Positions 8,217-18,797 of a stretch of DNA of 64,000 nucleotides are shown in pieces. This DNA is from Hyphomicrobiales bacterium (GTDB lineage Bacteria; Pseudomonadota; Alphaproteobacteria; Rhizobiales; Rhizobiaceae), in NCBI GenBank assembly GCA_900469345.1, contig UBWZ01000002.1:348849-412848 (forward strand), in the 5' to 3' direction. The notes below the pieces were generated by a model that made no database searches, had not been told where the DNA came from, and worked only from the letters and a program-made list of their open reading frames with translations. Position 1 is the stretch's first letter. Each line of letters begins with the position of its first letter. Both the position numbers and the translations under genes were made by a program.

Positions 8217-9101
8217 TCAGGCGCGATGCACGATCCGCCAGCGCGACGGCGTCATTCCCTCGTGCCGGCGAAACACCCGGCTGAAATGGGCATGGTCGGC
8301 AAACCCGGTATCTGCAGCGATGGCCGTCAGCGGCTGTGCGTCGGCCAACAGCATGTGCTTGGCCCGGTCGAGCCGCGCGCGCATCTGCCACTCGAGCGGC
8401 GCGACGCCGGTCGAGGCCTTGAACGAATGGCTGAAATGCGACGCCGACAGCCCGGTCAGCTGTGCAAGCTCGTCGAGCCGGATGCGGCGCAGGCAGTGGT
8501 CGTCGATGAAAGCGGTCGCTCGCCTGAGCTGCCAGGGGGCGAGTGCTGCCCGTTTTCGGGACGGGACGCGGCCCATCTTCAGCACGTCGATCAACAGCGC
8601 CAGCGCAAGACCGTCGCCGTAGAGATCGTGCAGCGGATCGGGATTGGCGACCTCGGCCGCGATCAGCTCGGCCAGCGCCATGATCCGCTGGTCGAAGAAC
8701 AGCAGCCGCGGATCCTTGAGGCATTGCGGATCGAATGCGTCGCCAAGTCTTCGGGCGATGATGTCGGCATCGAAGTGAATGTCCAGGTGGCGCACGAACT
8801 GCACCTCGTGGATATCCACCCAAAGATCCATATCCGCAGGGATGTAGGAGATCGGGCTCTGGCGGCTGTCCTGAAACTCACCGCGGCTGTCCTGCGAGCG
8901 CCTGATCGCCGGACGCCCCCTGCCCCGGTGACCGAGCAGGATGAACAGCCTCGGATCGCGCGCCACGTAATGTCCGCCCGCATAGGACGCGCATTCCACA
9001 TCCCAGAGATCGGCGGTGATGCCGTTCCAGTAGCGTCGGCGAAGCCCACCCATCACGGAAAAGCCTTCGATCTGGTTGTCCATCCGCGGCTGAAACGCCA
9101 T
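8217..9101 (-). CDS. AraC-family transcriptional regulator
   Basis: This protein has 294 residues. The C-terminal ~100 residues carry the two AraC helix-turn-helix units: LDELAQLTGLSASHFSHSFKASTG and LTAIAADTGFADHAHFSRVFRRHEGMTPSRW. The N-terminal ~180 residues are a divergent ligand-binding domain without a clear cupin signature. The ATG at 9101 has CAGGA upstream. It lies directly upstream of the TonB-dependent receptor on the same strand. In many bacteria such AraC proteins sense the imported ferric siderophore and switch on the receptor gene, which is the likely role here (inference from context). Confidence 0.85.
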   Translation of the reverse strand: MAFQPRMDNQIEGFSVMGGLRRRYWNGITADLWDVECASYAGGHYVARDPRLFILLGHRGRGRPAIRRSQDSRGEFQDSRQSPISYIPADMDLWVDIHEVQFVRHLDIHFDADIIARRLGDAFDPQCLKDPRLLFFDQRIMALAELIAAEVANPDPLHDLYGDGLALALLIDVLKMGRVPSRKRAALAPWQLRRATAFIDDHCLRRIRLDELAQLTGLSASHFSHSFKASTGVAPLEWQMRARLDRAKHMLLADAQPLTAIAADTGFADHAHFSRVFRRHEGMTPSRWRIVHRA

Positions 9102-9175
9102 GCCGGTATCCTGGAAGCCTAAACTTGGGCCTGATTATCAAGATATCGGTTGCGCTTCAATACGGATGGCGGCGG

Positions 9176-9973
9176 TCAGTCATCGGGATGACCGGCAGAA
9201 GCGAAGGCGCCTCCCTGGTAGATGACGGCCGGATCGTTCGGATCCTGGCTGCCGGCCGCCTCTTCCACCTCTGCCCGCCACTGGGAGGAGCTGTCCTTCG
9301 GGCTCCAGCCGAGGAAAGCGGCATGGCGGTTGTCCCACCACTGTTCGTCATTGGCCGATGCGCCATAAACGACCGTATGGCCAAGCCGCGGAGCCGCGAA
9401 GGCCCGTCCGCATAGCGCCAGGAAATCACGGATGCTGAGCCAGGTGGCGAGCATGCGCGGATTGGCCGGCTTCTCGAAGCAGGAGCCGATCCGCACCGAC
9501 AGCGTCTCTTGCCCGAACTTGCTGAAATACATGCTGGCGACCGCCTCGCCGAAAACCTTGGACACGCCATAGAGCGAATCCGGCTTGGGCGGCACGAGGG
9601 CGTCGATATGTTCGTCGCGACGATAATAGCCGACCACATGGTTGGAGCTCGCAAACACGATGCGCGGCTGGCCGTTGTGGCGGGCCGCCTCGTAGAGATT
9701 GTAGAGGCCGACGATATTGCCCTGCAGGATCTGGTCGAACGGCCGCTCGACAGACACGCCGCCGAGGTGGATCACGCCGTCGACGCCCTTCATCATCGTC
9801 GCAACCGCTGCTGCGTCGGCAAGGTCGCAGCGGATGAAGGTTTCGCGGGGGCCAAGATCGGATATCTCGGCAATGTCGGACAACACCACGCGATCGGCGA
9901 GATCCGAAAGAAGCGGCCTGATCGCCTTGCCGACCCCGCCGGCTGCCCCCGTCAACAACAGCGTCTTCAACAT
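9176..9973 (-). CDS. udh: Uronate dehydrogenase (NAD-dependent, SDR/epimerase fold)
   Basis: The protein has 265 residues, the same length as the Agrobacterium uronate dehydrogenase, and shares its distinctive stretches (GVIHLGGVSVERPFDQILQGN, FASSNH, GQPRIVF, WWDN with a following FLGW). The Rossmann motif TGAAGGVGK is at the N-terminus. The catalytic pair is YxxxK at about Tyr135/Lys139. It oxidises galacturonate and glucuronate to aldaro-lactones, the first step of oxidative uronate breakdown. No further pathway gene is adjacent. The ATG at 9973 has GGGAGGAA upstream. A palindrome at 10036-10054 may be its operator. Confidence 0.92.
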   Translation of the reverse strand: MLKTLLLTGAAGGVGKAIRPLLSDLADRVVLSDIAEISDLGPRETFIRCDLADAAAVATMMKGVDGVIHLGGVSVERPFDQILQGNIVGLYNLYEAARHNGQPRIVFASSNHVVGYYRRDEHIDALVPPKPDSLYGVSKVFGEAVASMYFSKFGQETLSVRIGSCFEKPANPRMLATWLSIRDFLALCGRAFAAPRLGHTVVYGASANDEQWWDNRHAAFLGWSPKDSSSQWRAEVEEAAGSQDPNDPAVIYQGGAFASAGHPDD

Positions 9974-10352
9974 GCAGTTCCTCCCGATCGAACGCAGGGA
10001 CAGGCCGCGAAGGCACTTGTCCTACATCATTGCCCATCTCATCCTATAAGATGCCTCACCGGATCTTTTGCATTCTTCAGCCGGATTGGCAAGTATCGCC
10101 GCGGAACTGCGCTGGACGGCTGGGCGTAAACGTGGCGCCAAATTCGAGGACGCGCCGCCCCGCCCCGGCAAAAGCGCCGTTCCTGTCTGACAGGAAGCCC
10201 GGCCACGAAAGTCGGTCCGCCGCCGACGCGGTTTTGGCAAAGCAATGCGAACGAAACAATGCGATGGTCCGTGCCCCTTGGAGCCGCGCGCACAACACCC
10301 ATATCAGGAGGCGGGATCACATTTACCGCCAAGATCCCTCAAGGAGAAACCC
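9974..10352. other. Divergent intergenic region of udh and the DUF427 gene
   Basis: The 379 bases contain no convincing ORF. The notable element is the palindrome at 10036-10054 (listed separately). The rest is GC-rich; a clear promoter for the DUF427 gene is not visible. Confidence 0.4.
10036..10054. promoter_or_regulatory. Palindromic operator candidate upstream of udh
   Basis: CATCTcATcctATaAGATG is a 19-base imperfect palindrome with 7 of 9 symmetric pairs. It lies 63 bases upstream of the udh start. On the minus strand it contains TTATAGG, which could be the -10. Its right part, CCTATAAGATG, recurs at 8121-8131 upstream of the TonB receptor. A GntR-type sugar-acid regulator is a possible ligand, but that is a guess. 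Confidence 0.4.
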
Positions 10353-10736
10353 ATGCCGTCCCAGCCAGTGAAAATTCCAGGTCCCGGCCACCCGATCTCC
10401 GTCGAACCGGCGGCCCGCCGCGTCGTCGTCAAGGCGGGCGGAAAAGTCATCGCCGACACAACAAATGCGCTCGTGCTGCAGGAAGCCTCCTATCCCGCGG
10501 TCTATTACATTCCGCGCAGCGACGCCGACATGGCAGCGCTTTCCAGAACGACCCACACATCCCATTGCCCCTACAAGGGCGACGCATCCTACTACAGCAT
10601 CCGCGATGGCGGCGACCGTGCTCAGAATGCGGTCTGGTCCTACGAGGATCCGCATGCGGCGGTCGCCGGCATCAAGGATCATCTCGCCTTCTACCCGGAC
10701 CGGGTCGATTCCATCGAAGCGCTGCCCGCGGCGTAA
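10353..10736 (+). CDS. DUF427 domain-containing protein
   Basis: The 127-residue protein starts at ATG 10353 with a perfect AAGGAG 7 bases upstream. DUF427 signatures are visible: an N-terminal beta segment VVKAGGKVIADT, the YYIPRSDADM motif, HTSHCPYKGDASYYSI and VWSYEDPHAAVAGIKDHLAFYPDRV. The fold is a small beta-rich (beta-tent) protein; the biochemical function is not established. It is a single gene, with the MFS gene starting 109 bases later. Confidence 0.88.
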   Translation: MPSQPVKIPGPGHPISVEPAARRVVVKAGGKVIADTTNALVLQEASYPAVYYIPRSDADMAALSRTTHTSHCPYKGDASYYSIRDGGDRAQNAVWSYEDPHAAVAGIKDHLAFYPDRVDSIEALPAA

Positions 10737-10845
10737 CAGACCGCACCACCGCGCCATTTGACCATTGACAACGCCCTGTTCGGGGCAGAACAGGGAAGTC
10801 AGTGACGGTTGCCGCCGCATCGAGGCCGGCAGATGATGGCGTGAC

Positions 10846-12075
10846 ATGGACAACAGCATAACTCGGCAGGCCTCTGACAGCGTTCTTCGTCATCCGGGTT
10901 ATCTGCATCTTGCCTCCTCCCGCGTCCTGACCGCGCTTGCCACCCAGGCCATGACCATCGCCATCGGCTGGATGATCTACGACCTCACCCACAGCGCGTT
11001 CGCCCTCGGCTTCGTCGGCTTCTGCCAGTTCCTGCCGCGCTTCGTGCTGACCCTCGTCGTCGGGCATGTGGCCGATCGCTTCGACAGGCGCGTCATCGTG
11101 TTCATCTGCCAGGCCGTCCAGGCGCTGGTGGCGCTTGGCTTGGTCTGGGCGATCTGGGACGGCTGGGTCACCTCGACGGTGATCTTCGCCGCCGTGACCG
11201 TGCTCGGGTCCGCGACCGCCTTCCAGCAGCCCACCAGCACCGCGCTTCTGCCCAATGTCGTGCCGCCGTCGATCCTGCAGCAGGCGGTCGCCACCTCCAC
11301 CTCGCTGCAACAGGCCGCCTTCATCGTCGGCCCCGCCGCCGGCGGCCTCCTCTACGGCATCAACCCGATGGCCCCCTTCCTGGTCTCCGCTCTCTTCATG
11401 GGGATCGCCTGCATCAACATCCTGTCGATCCGCATCGAGCGCCGCGCGCCGTCGCGCGAGCCGGTGACGCTGACCTCCGTCTTCGCCGGCGTCGCCTTCG
11501 TGCGCAGCCGCCCGATCATCCTGGGCGCCATCTCGCTGGACCTGTTTGCGGTTCTCCTCGGCGGCGCAACCGCGCTGATGCCGATCTTCGCGCGCGATAT
11601 CCTGCACGCCGGTCCCTGGGGGCTCGGCTTCCTGCGTGCCGCTCCGGCGATCGGAGCGCTCGCCATGGCGATCCTGCTGGCCCGCCGGCCGCTGAAGACC
11701 AATGTCGGGCGCCGCATGATGATCGCCTGCGCCGTCTTCGGGATCGCCACGATCGGATTTTCGCTCTCGTCCAACATCTTTGTGTCGATCGCCTGCCTGG
11801 CGGTGCTCGGCGCGGCCGACACGGTCAGCGTCGTGGTGCGCAGTTCGCTGGTGCAGTTGCTGACGCCCGACGAAATGCGCGGCCGCGTCAATGCGGTGAA
11901 CTCGCTGTTCATCGGCACGTCCAATCAGCTCGGCGAGTTCGAATCCGGCCTGCTGGCCGGTTTCCTGGGGCCCGTCGCGACCGGCGTCATCGGCGGCGTC
12001 GGCACGCTGATCGTGGTGGCCCTTTGGTTCAGGCTGTTTCCGGAGCTTGCCAGGGTCAAGACGCTCGAGGGATAG
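10846..12075 (+). CDS. MFS transporter (EntS/MFS_3-like exporter)
   Basis: The 409-residue protein has 10-12 hydrophobic segments and the MFS_3 layout: a short N-terminus, SRVLTALATQAMTIAIGWMIYDLT in helix 1, then VGHVADRFDRR (motif A-like) after helix 2, repeated less well in the second half (ARRPLKTNVGRRMM). The family includes EntS, which exports enterobactin, and other poorly defined exporters. No siderophore biosynthesis gene is nearby, so the substrate is open. YjbQ follows after 21 bases and is probably co-transcribed. Confidence 0.85.
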   Translation: MDNSITRQASDSVLRHPGYLHLASSRVLTALATQAMTIAIGWMIYDLTHSAFALGFVGFCQFLPRFVLTLVVGHVADRFDRRVIVFICQAVQALVALGLVWAIWDGWVTSTVIFAAVTVLGSATAFQQPTSTALLPNVVPPSILQQAVATSTSLQQAAFIVGPAAGGLLYGINPMAPFLVSALFMGIACINILSIRIERRAPSREPVTLTSVFAGVAFVRSRPIILGAISLDLFAVLLGGATALMPIFARDILHAGPWGLGFLRAAPAIGALAMAILLARRPLKTNVGRRMMIACAVFGIATIGFSLSSNIFVSIACLAVLGAADTVSVVVRSSLVQLLTPDEMRGRVNAVNSLFIGTSNQLGEFESGLLAGFLGPVATGVIGGVGTLIVVALWFRLFPELARVKTLEG

Positions 12076-12096
12076 CCGGCCGACAGGGAGACGCAC

Positions 12097-12519
12097 ATGC
12101 CGCAGACCACGCTTTCCATCTCGACCCGCGGCCAGGGTCTCTACGAAATCACTGACGAGGTCGCCCGCTTCGTGCGCAGCGAGGGCCAGGCGCAAGGCCT
12201 GCTGACCGTGTTCGTGCGCCACACCTCCTGCTCGCTTCTCATTCAGGAAAATGCCGATCCGGACGTGCGGCGCGACCTCGACGGCTTTTTCGCAAGGCTC
12301 GTTCCACGTACCGACCACCCGGACATGCGCTGGGTCACCCACACGACGGAAGGACCGGACGATATGCCGGCCCATATCAAGGCGGCGCTGACGGCGGTTT
12401 CTCTCGGCATTCCGGTGAGCGGCGGAAGGCTGGCGCTCGGCACGTGGCAGGGCATCTACCTCTTCGAACACCGCGACAGTCCGCATCGGCGCGAGGTCGT
12501 GCTGCACCTGTCGGCCTGA
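12097..12519 (+). CDS. YjbQ/UPF0047 family protein
   Basis: The 140-residue protein matches YjbQ over its full length: FVRHTSCSLLIQENADPDVRRDL, the histidine-containing HTTEGPDDMPAHIKAAL, and the C-terminal GTWQGIYLFEHR. Conserved His residues form a metal-like site in this family. E. coli YjbQ has weak thiamine-phosphate synthase activity, which is why databases call it secondary thiamine-phosphate synthase; the true role is unclear. The ATG at 12097 has AGGGAGACGCAC upstream. Confidence 0.9.
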   Translation: MPQTTLSISTRGQGLYEITDEVARFVRSEGQAQGLLTVFVRHTSCSLLIQENADPDVRRDLDGFFARLVPRTDHPDMRWVTHTTEGPDDMPAHIKAALTAVSLGIPVSGGRLALGTWQGIYLFEHRDSPHRREVVLHLSA

Positions 12520-12636
12520 CCGAAATCTTTCCCGTCCAGACTCTCGGGTGTCGCGAGCCCGTCTAAGGCGTCTGCGGTCGATACCCCTCTGACGCCAGGG
12601 CGGGCCCCGTTGGCGCTGCCGCAAAAGCGCATCACG

Positions 12637-12669
12637 CACGAGGCGCCCGCCGGCAGCGGACGCCTCGTG
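12637..12669 (-). terminator. Hairpin after the BP26-like gene
   Basis: CACGAGGCG (12637-12645) and CGCCTCGTG (12661-12669) form a 9-base stem with a 15-base loop, just past the minus-strand stop at 12682. There is no strong T-run. Confidence 0.5.
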
Positions 12670-12681
12670 TCGTTCCAAGCT

Positions 12682-13431
12682 CTACTGTTCCAGCGCGAAG
12701 GTCACGTTGACGGTGACGCTGTAGCTGTTCTCGCCGCTGGCGATCGGCACCGAATCGTTCTGCGCCTTGGGCGCCGCCATGCGCATCATCGGCTCCGGCA
12801 TCACGAACGGCGTTGCCTCGGTGATCTCGATGACGCGGCCGAGCTTGACGCCGGCAGCCTCGGCGAGCGTCTTTGCCTTTTCCATCGCGTCGGCGACGGC
12901 GGCCTTGCGGGCGTCGGACAGCACGCCATCGGTTTTGTCGTTGGTAAAGCTGATCTGGCCGCCCTGGTTGACCCCGAGCTTGATCGAGCTGTCGAGCAGG
13001 CCGCCGAGCTTGGCAAGATCGCGGACCCGGACGGTCACCATGTTGGAGACCTCGTAGCCCACCACCTCCGGCGGCGGCATCACGCCGTTCTTAGGCTCCT
13101 GCTGGCGGTATTGCGGCTGCACGGAGAAATTGCTGGTCTGCAGGTCGCGGTCGGCGACGCCGGCGTTGCGAAGCGAAGCCAGCACCCCCTTCATCGCGGC
13201 GTTGTTGGCGGCAAGAGCGGCATCGGCGGTCTTGGCATTGCGCACGACGGCAAGCGACAGCATCGCCATGTCGGGCGCGACGGATGCCTCGCCCTTGCCG
13301 GCCACGCTGATCACGGCCTCGCGCGGAGTGCGCGCATCCTGTGCACCGGCAACGCCGCTCTGGAAGAGGACGGAGGCGCAGACGGTCGCCATCATGACGA
13401 TCTTCGAAAGGCTTTTGGACGGCATGGACAT
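12682..13431 (-). CDS. SIMPL/DUF541 periplasmic protein, BP26/Omp28-like
   Basis: The 249-residue protein has a Sec signal peptide (about residues 1-30, ending GVAGA). The mature part is a SIMPL (DUF541) domain. Landmarks match the Brucella immunodominant periplasmic protein BP26/Omp28: ISVAGKGEASVAPDMAMLSL, AKTADAALAANNAAM, the LGVNQGG segment, AKTLAEAAGVKLGRVIEI, and the C-terminal SGENSYSVTVNV. BP26 forms a hollow oligomeric barrel in the periplasm; its cellular role is unknown. The ATG at 13431 has GAGGGAGATCC upstream. Confidence 0.9.
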   Translation of the reverse strand: MSMPSKSLSKIVMMATVCASVLFQSGVAGAQDARTPREAVISVAGKGEASVAPDMAMLSLAVVRNAKTADAALAANNAAMKGVLASLRNAGVADRDLQTSNFSVQPQYRQQEPKNGVMPPPEVVGYEVSNMVTVRVRDLAKLGGLLDSSIKLGVNQGGQISFTNDKTDGVLSDARKAAVADAMEKAKTLAEAAGVKLGRVIEITEATPFVMPEPMMRMAAPKAQNDSVPIASGENSYSVTVNVTFALEQ

Positions 13432-13657
13432 GGATCTCCCTCGATTTGCTGTTCGGCTGATACCGATATCGGGCAGGGCATGAACGCCAGCCGAACGGAT
13501 TGTCTGGACCGTCGTCGCACGTCATTCCCCGCCCCGTCCTCCCTGGAGCCTCAATGTGAAGCCATTACGGCAAGAGCTTGTGACAGGAAGGAATTTACGC
13601 TAGAGCCAGCGGGCGGAGACGGCGGACCATTGCGCCCCCCGCCTGCCTTGAAGGCAA

Positions 13658-13733
13658 GGGCCTGTAGCTCAATGGTTAGAGCCGGCGGCTCATAACCGCT
13701 TGGTTGGGGGTTCGAGTCCCTCCGGGCCTACCA
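13658..13733 (+). tRNA. tRNA with CAU anticodon, probably tRNA-Ile2 (lysidine-modified)
   Basis: The 76 bases fold as a standard cloverleaf with encoded CCA. The acceptor arms are GGGCCTG and CGGGCCT (two G-U pairs), the D-stem GCTC/GAGC, the anticodon stem GGCGG/CCGCT with loop CTCATAA, and the T-stem GGGGG/CCCTC. The anticodon is CAT. The GGCGGCTCATAACCGCTTGGT region follows the bacterial tRNA-Ile2 pattern rather than elongator Met. If so, TilS converts C34 to lysidine and the tRNA reads AUA. Software may label it Met. Confidence 0.95.
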
Positions 13734-13950
13734 ACTTCATCAAAGCAATCAATCCCTTGGCCGTCGAATGGACCGGTCGACAAATCGTTCGGTTGGCCGC
13801 CCTGGCAACCGTTTTTCTCTCGTGTAAAATTCCCGGGCCCCGTCGGCCCACCAGATAGTCTTGAATAGTCCCTTCCCGCCGCTAGTCTTACCTGTAGCGG
13901 CCATGCTTCCGTGCAGCCGTTGAATGCCGTGAAAGTCGAGGGAGGCGCCG

Positions 13951-14247
13951 ATGCGCAGCTTGTATTTCCCTTTCGCCATGATCGTGGTCGCTTTTTCCGC
14001 CGGACAGGCGAGCGCCAAGATACCCCTTCTCAACGCCACCTGCCCCGGCAAGCTCGAGGTTCATGCGGACGCGGGCGGACCGATCTACGTCAACGGAAAG
14101 CAGGCCAAGCTCAAGGTCTTCAATCAGAATTACTACGAGGCGAGGCAAGGTCGGGTGACCATTTCCGTCATGATCAATCCGGATGGCTCTCCCGACGTCA
14201 GTTACACGGCGAGTGGCGGTGCAAACGGGGTGTGCACGCTGAGATAG
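13951..14247 (+). CDS. Small secreted protein of unknown function
   Basis: The 98-residue protein starts at ATG 13951 with GGGAGG 6 bases upstream. A signal peptide spans about residues 1-22 (ending QASA). The mature part is about 76 residues, with two cysteines (ATCPG near the start and GVCTLR at the end) that could form a disulfide joining the ends of a small beta-rich fold. It is probably periplasmic. I do not recognise the family. It lies alone, 218 bases after the tRNA. Confidence 0.7.
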   Translation: MRSLYFPFAMIVVAFSAGQASAKIPLLNATCPGKLEVHADAGGPIYVNGKQAKLKVFNQNYYEARQGRVTISVMINPDGSPDVSYTASGGANGVCTLR

Positions 14248-14366
14248 CGTCGACGGAAGCCAGGATCATGGCGCGGCCCGTGGCTGACGAGCTGCCTTGG
14301 CACGCAACGCCGCGCCCGTTGGCCGGACCCGTGGGTTTGTCTCCGCATCATCGATCGGAGTTTCAT

Positions 14367-15287
14367 TTGCCCATATTATCGACACACGAGAATTACGCGG
14401 ACCGCGATAACAGCATCGCCATCAATTCCTACACCACCGTTCTTCGCCGCCCGAAAGTGCCGCACGAGATCTTCGCCACCTATTGGCGCGACGTGCACGG
14501 CCCCCTGTGCTCCCGTATTCCCGGGCTCGGCTGGTACGTGCAGAACCATTTCGACCGCGAACAGGACGCCCATCTCTGGCCGGAGCTGGATGGCATCGCG
14601 GCGTTCGAAAACTACGTCCTCGACGGGGGCGTCGAGATCGGCTTTGCAAGCGCCGCCGACCAGAAGGCGTTCAACGACGCCTGCTCGATCCTGTTTGCCG
14701 ACGAGCAGAACATGTTTGCCGCGACCGTCGCCTACGCCCTGCCGAAAGGGTCCTCGACGCTTGTCGAGCGCTCTGCAGACCCGACCCCCAATGGAAACGA
14801 CGGCCTCGACCGGATGCACGTGCATCTCGGCGCCCGCACGGACGATGCCGGCCGCTTCGGCGCATTCATGAAAAGCTTTGCGCAGAGCCTGTCGGCCGAT
14901 CCGGCGGTCCTGAAGTGCCGTCTCCACCTGCCGGATGTCTATGACAATGCAAAGCCCGCCCCGCCGGCGCCGAATGTCGACCACACGGTCCCGGCCGAGC
15001 GTCAGCACATCGCGGTCCTCGAACTCGCCTTTGCCGATCCGCTGGCGCGACGGTCGTTTTATGACGGCGAACTGTTCCGCGGCACCCTCGACGGGCAGAC
15101 GGCAAACATCAGCCATGCCACGGCCTTTGCAGTGAGCGGCGTCTACACCTACGTCCGCGACAAGCAGCTGACCGTCGCGGGCTTGCGGGGCAGCAGGCCG
15201 GCACAGCTGATCGAACAGCTTGGCGCCACCAACCAGGTTGCCGACGACGTCCGCAGGCTGCTGTTCTCCGGCACCGTCGGAGGCTGA
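14367..15287 (+). CDS. EthD-domain (dimeric alpha-beta barrel) protein
   Basis: I choose TTG 14367 (306 residues), which has GGAG 6 bases upstream. An ATG at 14268 in the same frame has a weaker site and adds a low-complexity leader. The N-terminal part contains RRPKVPHEIFATYWRDVHGPLCSRIPGLGWYVQNHF, the EthD pattern (xxFxxYWxxxHGPL) also seen in ferredoxin-like dimeric barrels. A second, degenerate repeat of the fold appears in the C-terminal half. EthD proteins are linked to oxidative degradation pathways, usually beside a P450 or oxidase, but none is present here. Function unknown. Confidence 0.75.
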   Translation: MPILSTHENYADRDNSIAINSYTTVLRRPKVPHEIFATYWRDVHGPLCSRIPGLGWYVQNHFDREQDAHLWPELDGIAAFENYVLDGGVEIGFASAADQKAFNDACSILFADEQNMFAATVAYALPKGSSTLVERSADPTPNGNDGLDRMHVHLGARTDDAGRFGAFMKSFAQSLSADPAVLKCRLHLPDVYDNAKPAPPAPNVDHTVPAERQHIAVLELAFADPLARRSFYDGELFRGTLDGQTANISHATAFAVSGVYTYVRDKQLTVAGLRGSRPAQLIEQLGATNQVADDVRRLLFSGTVGG

Positions 15288-15350
15288 CCGCGAGGAAGGC
15301 GGATGGGCCAATCTCGGGCGCGCTTGAGGCCCGCCCTTACGCCTGGCCTA

Positions 15351-16586
15351 TCAGAACTCCGGAAAGCCGCGCCTGCGCCACTGGCTTTCCGGCACGGGCG
15401 CCCCGACGTCGAAGGCAAAGGAGACGACCTTGGTTACCTTGTCGTCGAGCTCGCAGCGGAAGCTCAGATCATACCACTGCGCATCCGCCCGAAAGGCGCC
15501 GCGCCTTACCTCCATCACGGTGCCGCTCGGCAGCCGGTAGGATGGCAAAAGTTCCGGGCTGTACGCGGGTGAACCGTGCCGCAGCTGCTCCTTGAGCTCC
15601 GTGCTGCAAAGCTGGCTGGCACGGATCTCGCGGGGAATATTGCCCATTGCCGTGCGCGCCACCGCGTCGCCCGTATCCTTGGTCGAAAACAGCCGCTTGG
15701 CCTGCGGCAGGTCGCTCGTCGCCTCCGGCTTGGCCTGCGGCTTCGGCTTGCCGTCCGGCCGCGGTGTCGGCGTCACCAACGCTGCGGTCAGGGCGTCGGA
15801 CGGGTTTTTCGGCGCGCCATCCGTTTGCGGATTGGCAGCCGCCGCCGAGACTTCCGGCACGGTAATCCCGTCAGGCACCGGCGCGCCCGGCGGCTTGTCT
15901 GCCGCCTCGGCCGTCTCCGGCGGCACGGCGCCCTCCGGGCCATCCTCCGGCTTTGCGGCGTTCGCATCCTGCGTCTTCGTCTCGCCCTCGGGTTTTGCGG
16001 CGTCGGCGGGCGCACCCTCCTCCGCGCTGTCGCCGTCGAGCGCCTTGCGCGGCCCGCTGTCCTTGTCGCCGAATTCCACCACCGGGCGCAGCACGTCGAG
16101 CGGCGGCGCCTTCTCCCGGCCCGCATCCTGCGCCCCTTCGGGCTTCGGCGCTTCAGGCTGGGCCTTTTCTTCAGGCTTCGGCGCCTCCGGCTTCGGCGGT
16201 TCCGGCTTCGGCGGTTCCGGTTTGGGCGGTTCCGGCTTTGGCGGTTCGGGCGGCTTTGCCTCTTCCGGCTTTTGCGGCTCGGGGGGCTTGGCCGGTTCGG
16301 GTTTCGGCGGCTCGGGCTTGGGCGGCTCCGGCGGCTTTTCCTCGGGCTTTTGCATGGTGAGGTTCAGCTCGGGCTTTTCGGGCTCCTTCGGCTTTTCCTT
16401 CGGCGGTTCGGGCGGCGGCTCGGGCGGCGGCACCAGTTCCACCTGCACGGTCTCCTCCTTGGGCGGTTCGCTGACCGGCAGCGGCAGACGAACGAGGAAG
16501 ACAGCCGCCACCAGAAGGTGCAGCAGCACGGACGCGCCGATGCCCCACCCTACCCGGCCATAGCTCTTGGCTCGCTCTTCGCTCAT
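15351..16586 (-). CDS. DUF930 protein with a TonB-like membrane anchor and Pro/Glu/Lys-rich spacer
   Basis: The 411-residue protein has a short cytoplasmic N-terminus, one membrane segment (IGASVLLHLLVAAVFLVRLPL) and a very long periplasmic spacer rich in PPEPPKP/KPEPPKPE repeats (about 48-150), then an acidic Ala/Pro region. The C-terminal ~110 residues (from IPREIRASQLC) match DUF930, a Rhizobiales domain with two conserved cysteines. The anchor plus rigid spacer recalls TonB, but the end domain is not a TonB C-terminal domain. It likely reaches across the periplasm. The repeat gives large false frames on both strands. Confidence 0.8.
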   Translation of the reverse strand: MSEERAKSYGRVGWGIGASVLLHLLVAAVFLVRLPLPVSEPPKEETVQVELVPPPEPPPEPPKEKPKEPEKPELNLTMQKPEEKPPEPPKPEPPKPEPAKPPEPQKPEEAKPPEPPKPEPPKPEPPKPEPPKPEAPKPEEKAQPEAPKPEGAQDAGREKAPPLDVLRPVVEFGDKDSGPRKALDGDSAEEGAPADAAKPEGETKTQDANAAKPEDGPEGAVPPETAEAADKPPGAPVPDGITVPEVSAAAANPQTDGAPKNPSDALTAALVTPTPRPDGKPKPQAKPEATSDLPQAKRLFSTKDTGDAVARTAMGNIPREIRASQLCSTELKEQLRHGSPAYSPELLPSYRLPSGTVMEVRRGAFRADAQWYDLSFRCELDDKVTKVVSFAFDVGAPVPESQWRRRGFPEF

Positions 16587-16670
16587 GCAAGCGATGTAAG
16601 GTCAAATGCCGGGCGGATCGAGTCCTGTCGCGGAAAAGACGGCTCAAAAGGCAGGCAATCGGCAAGAAAA

Positions 16671-16698
16671 AACCGGCCCCGCAGTTGCAGGGCCGGTT
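16671..16698 (-). terminator. Rho-independent terminator of rpoD
   Basis: On the minus strand, AACCGGCCC and GGGCCGGTT form a 9-base stem with a 10-base loop, followed by TTTTCTT. It lies about 40 bases after the rpoD stop. Confidence 0.9.
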
Positions 16699-16739
16699 GT
16701 GGTTTGATGGCGTGCGACGTTTGGGCCGCGCGGTTGAGC

Positions 16740-18797
<2,058 letters not shown>

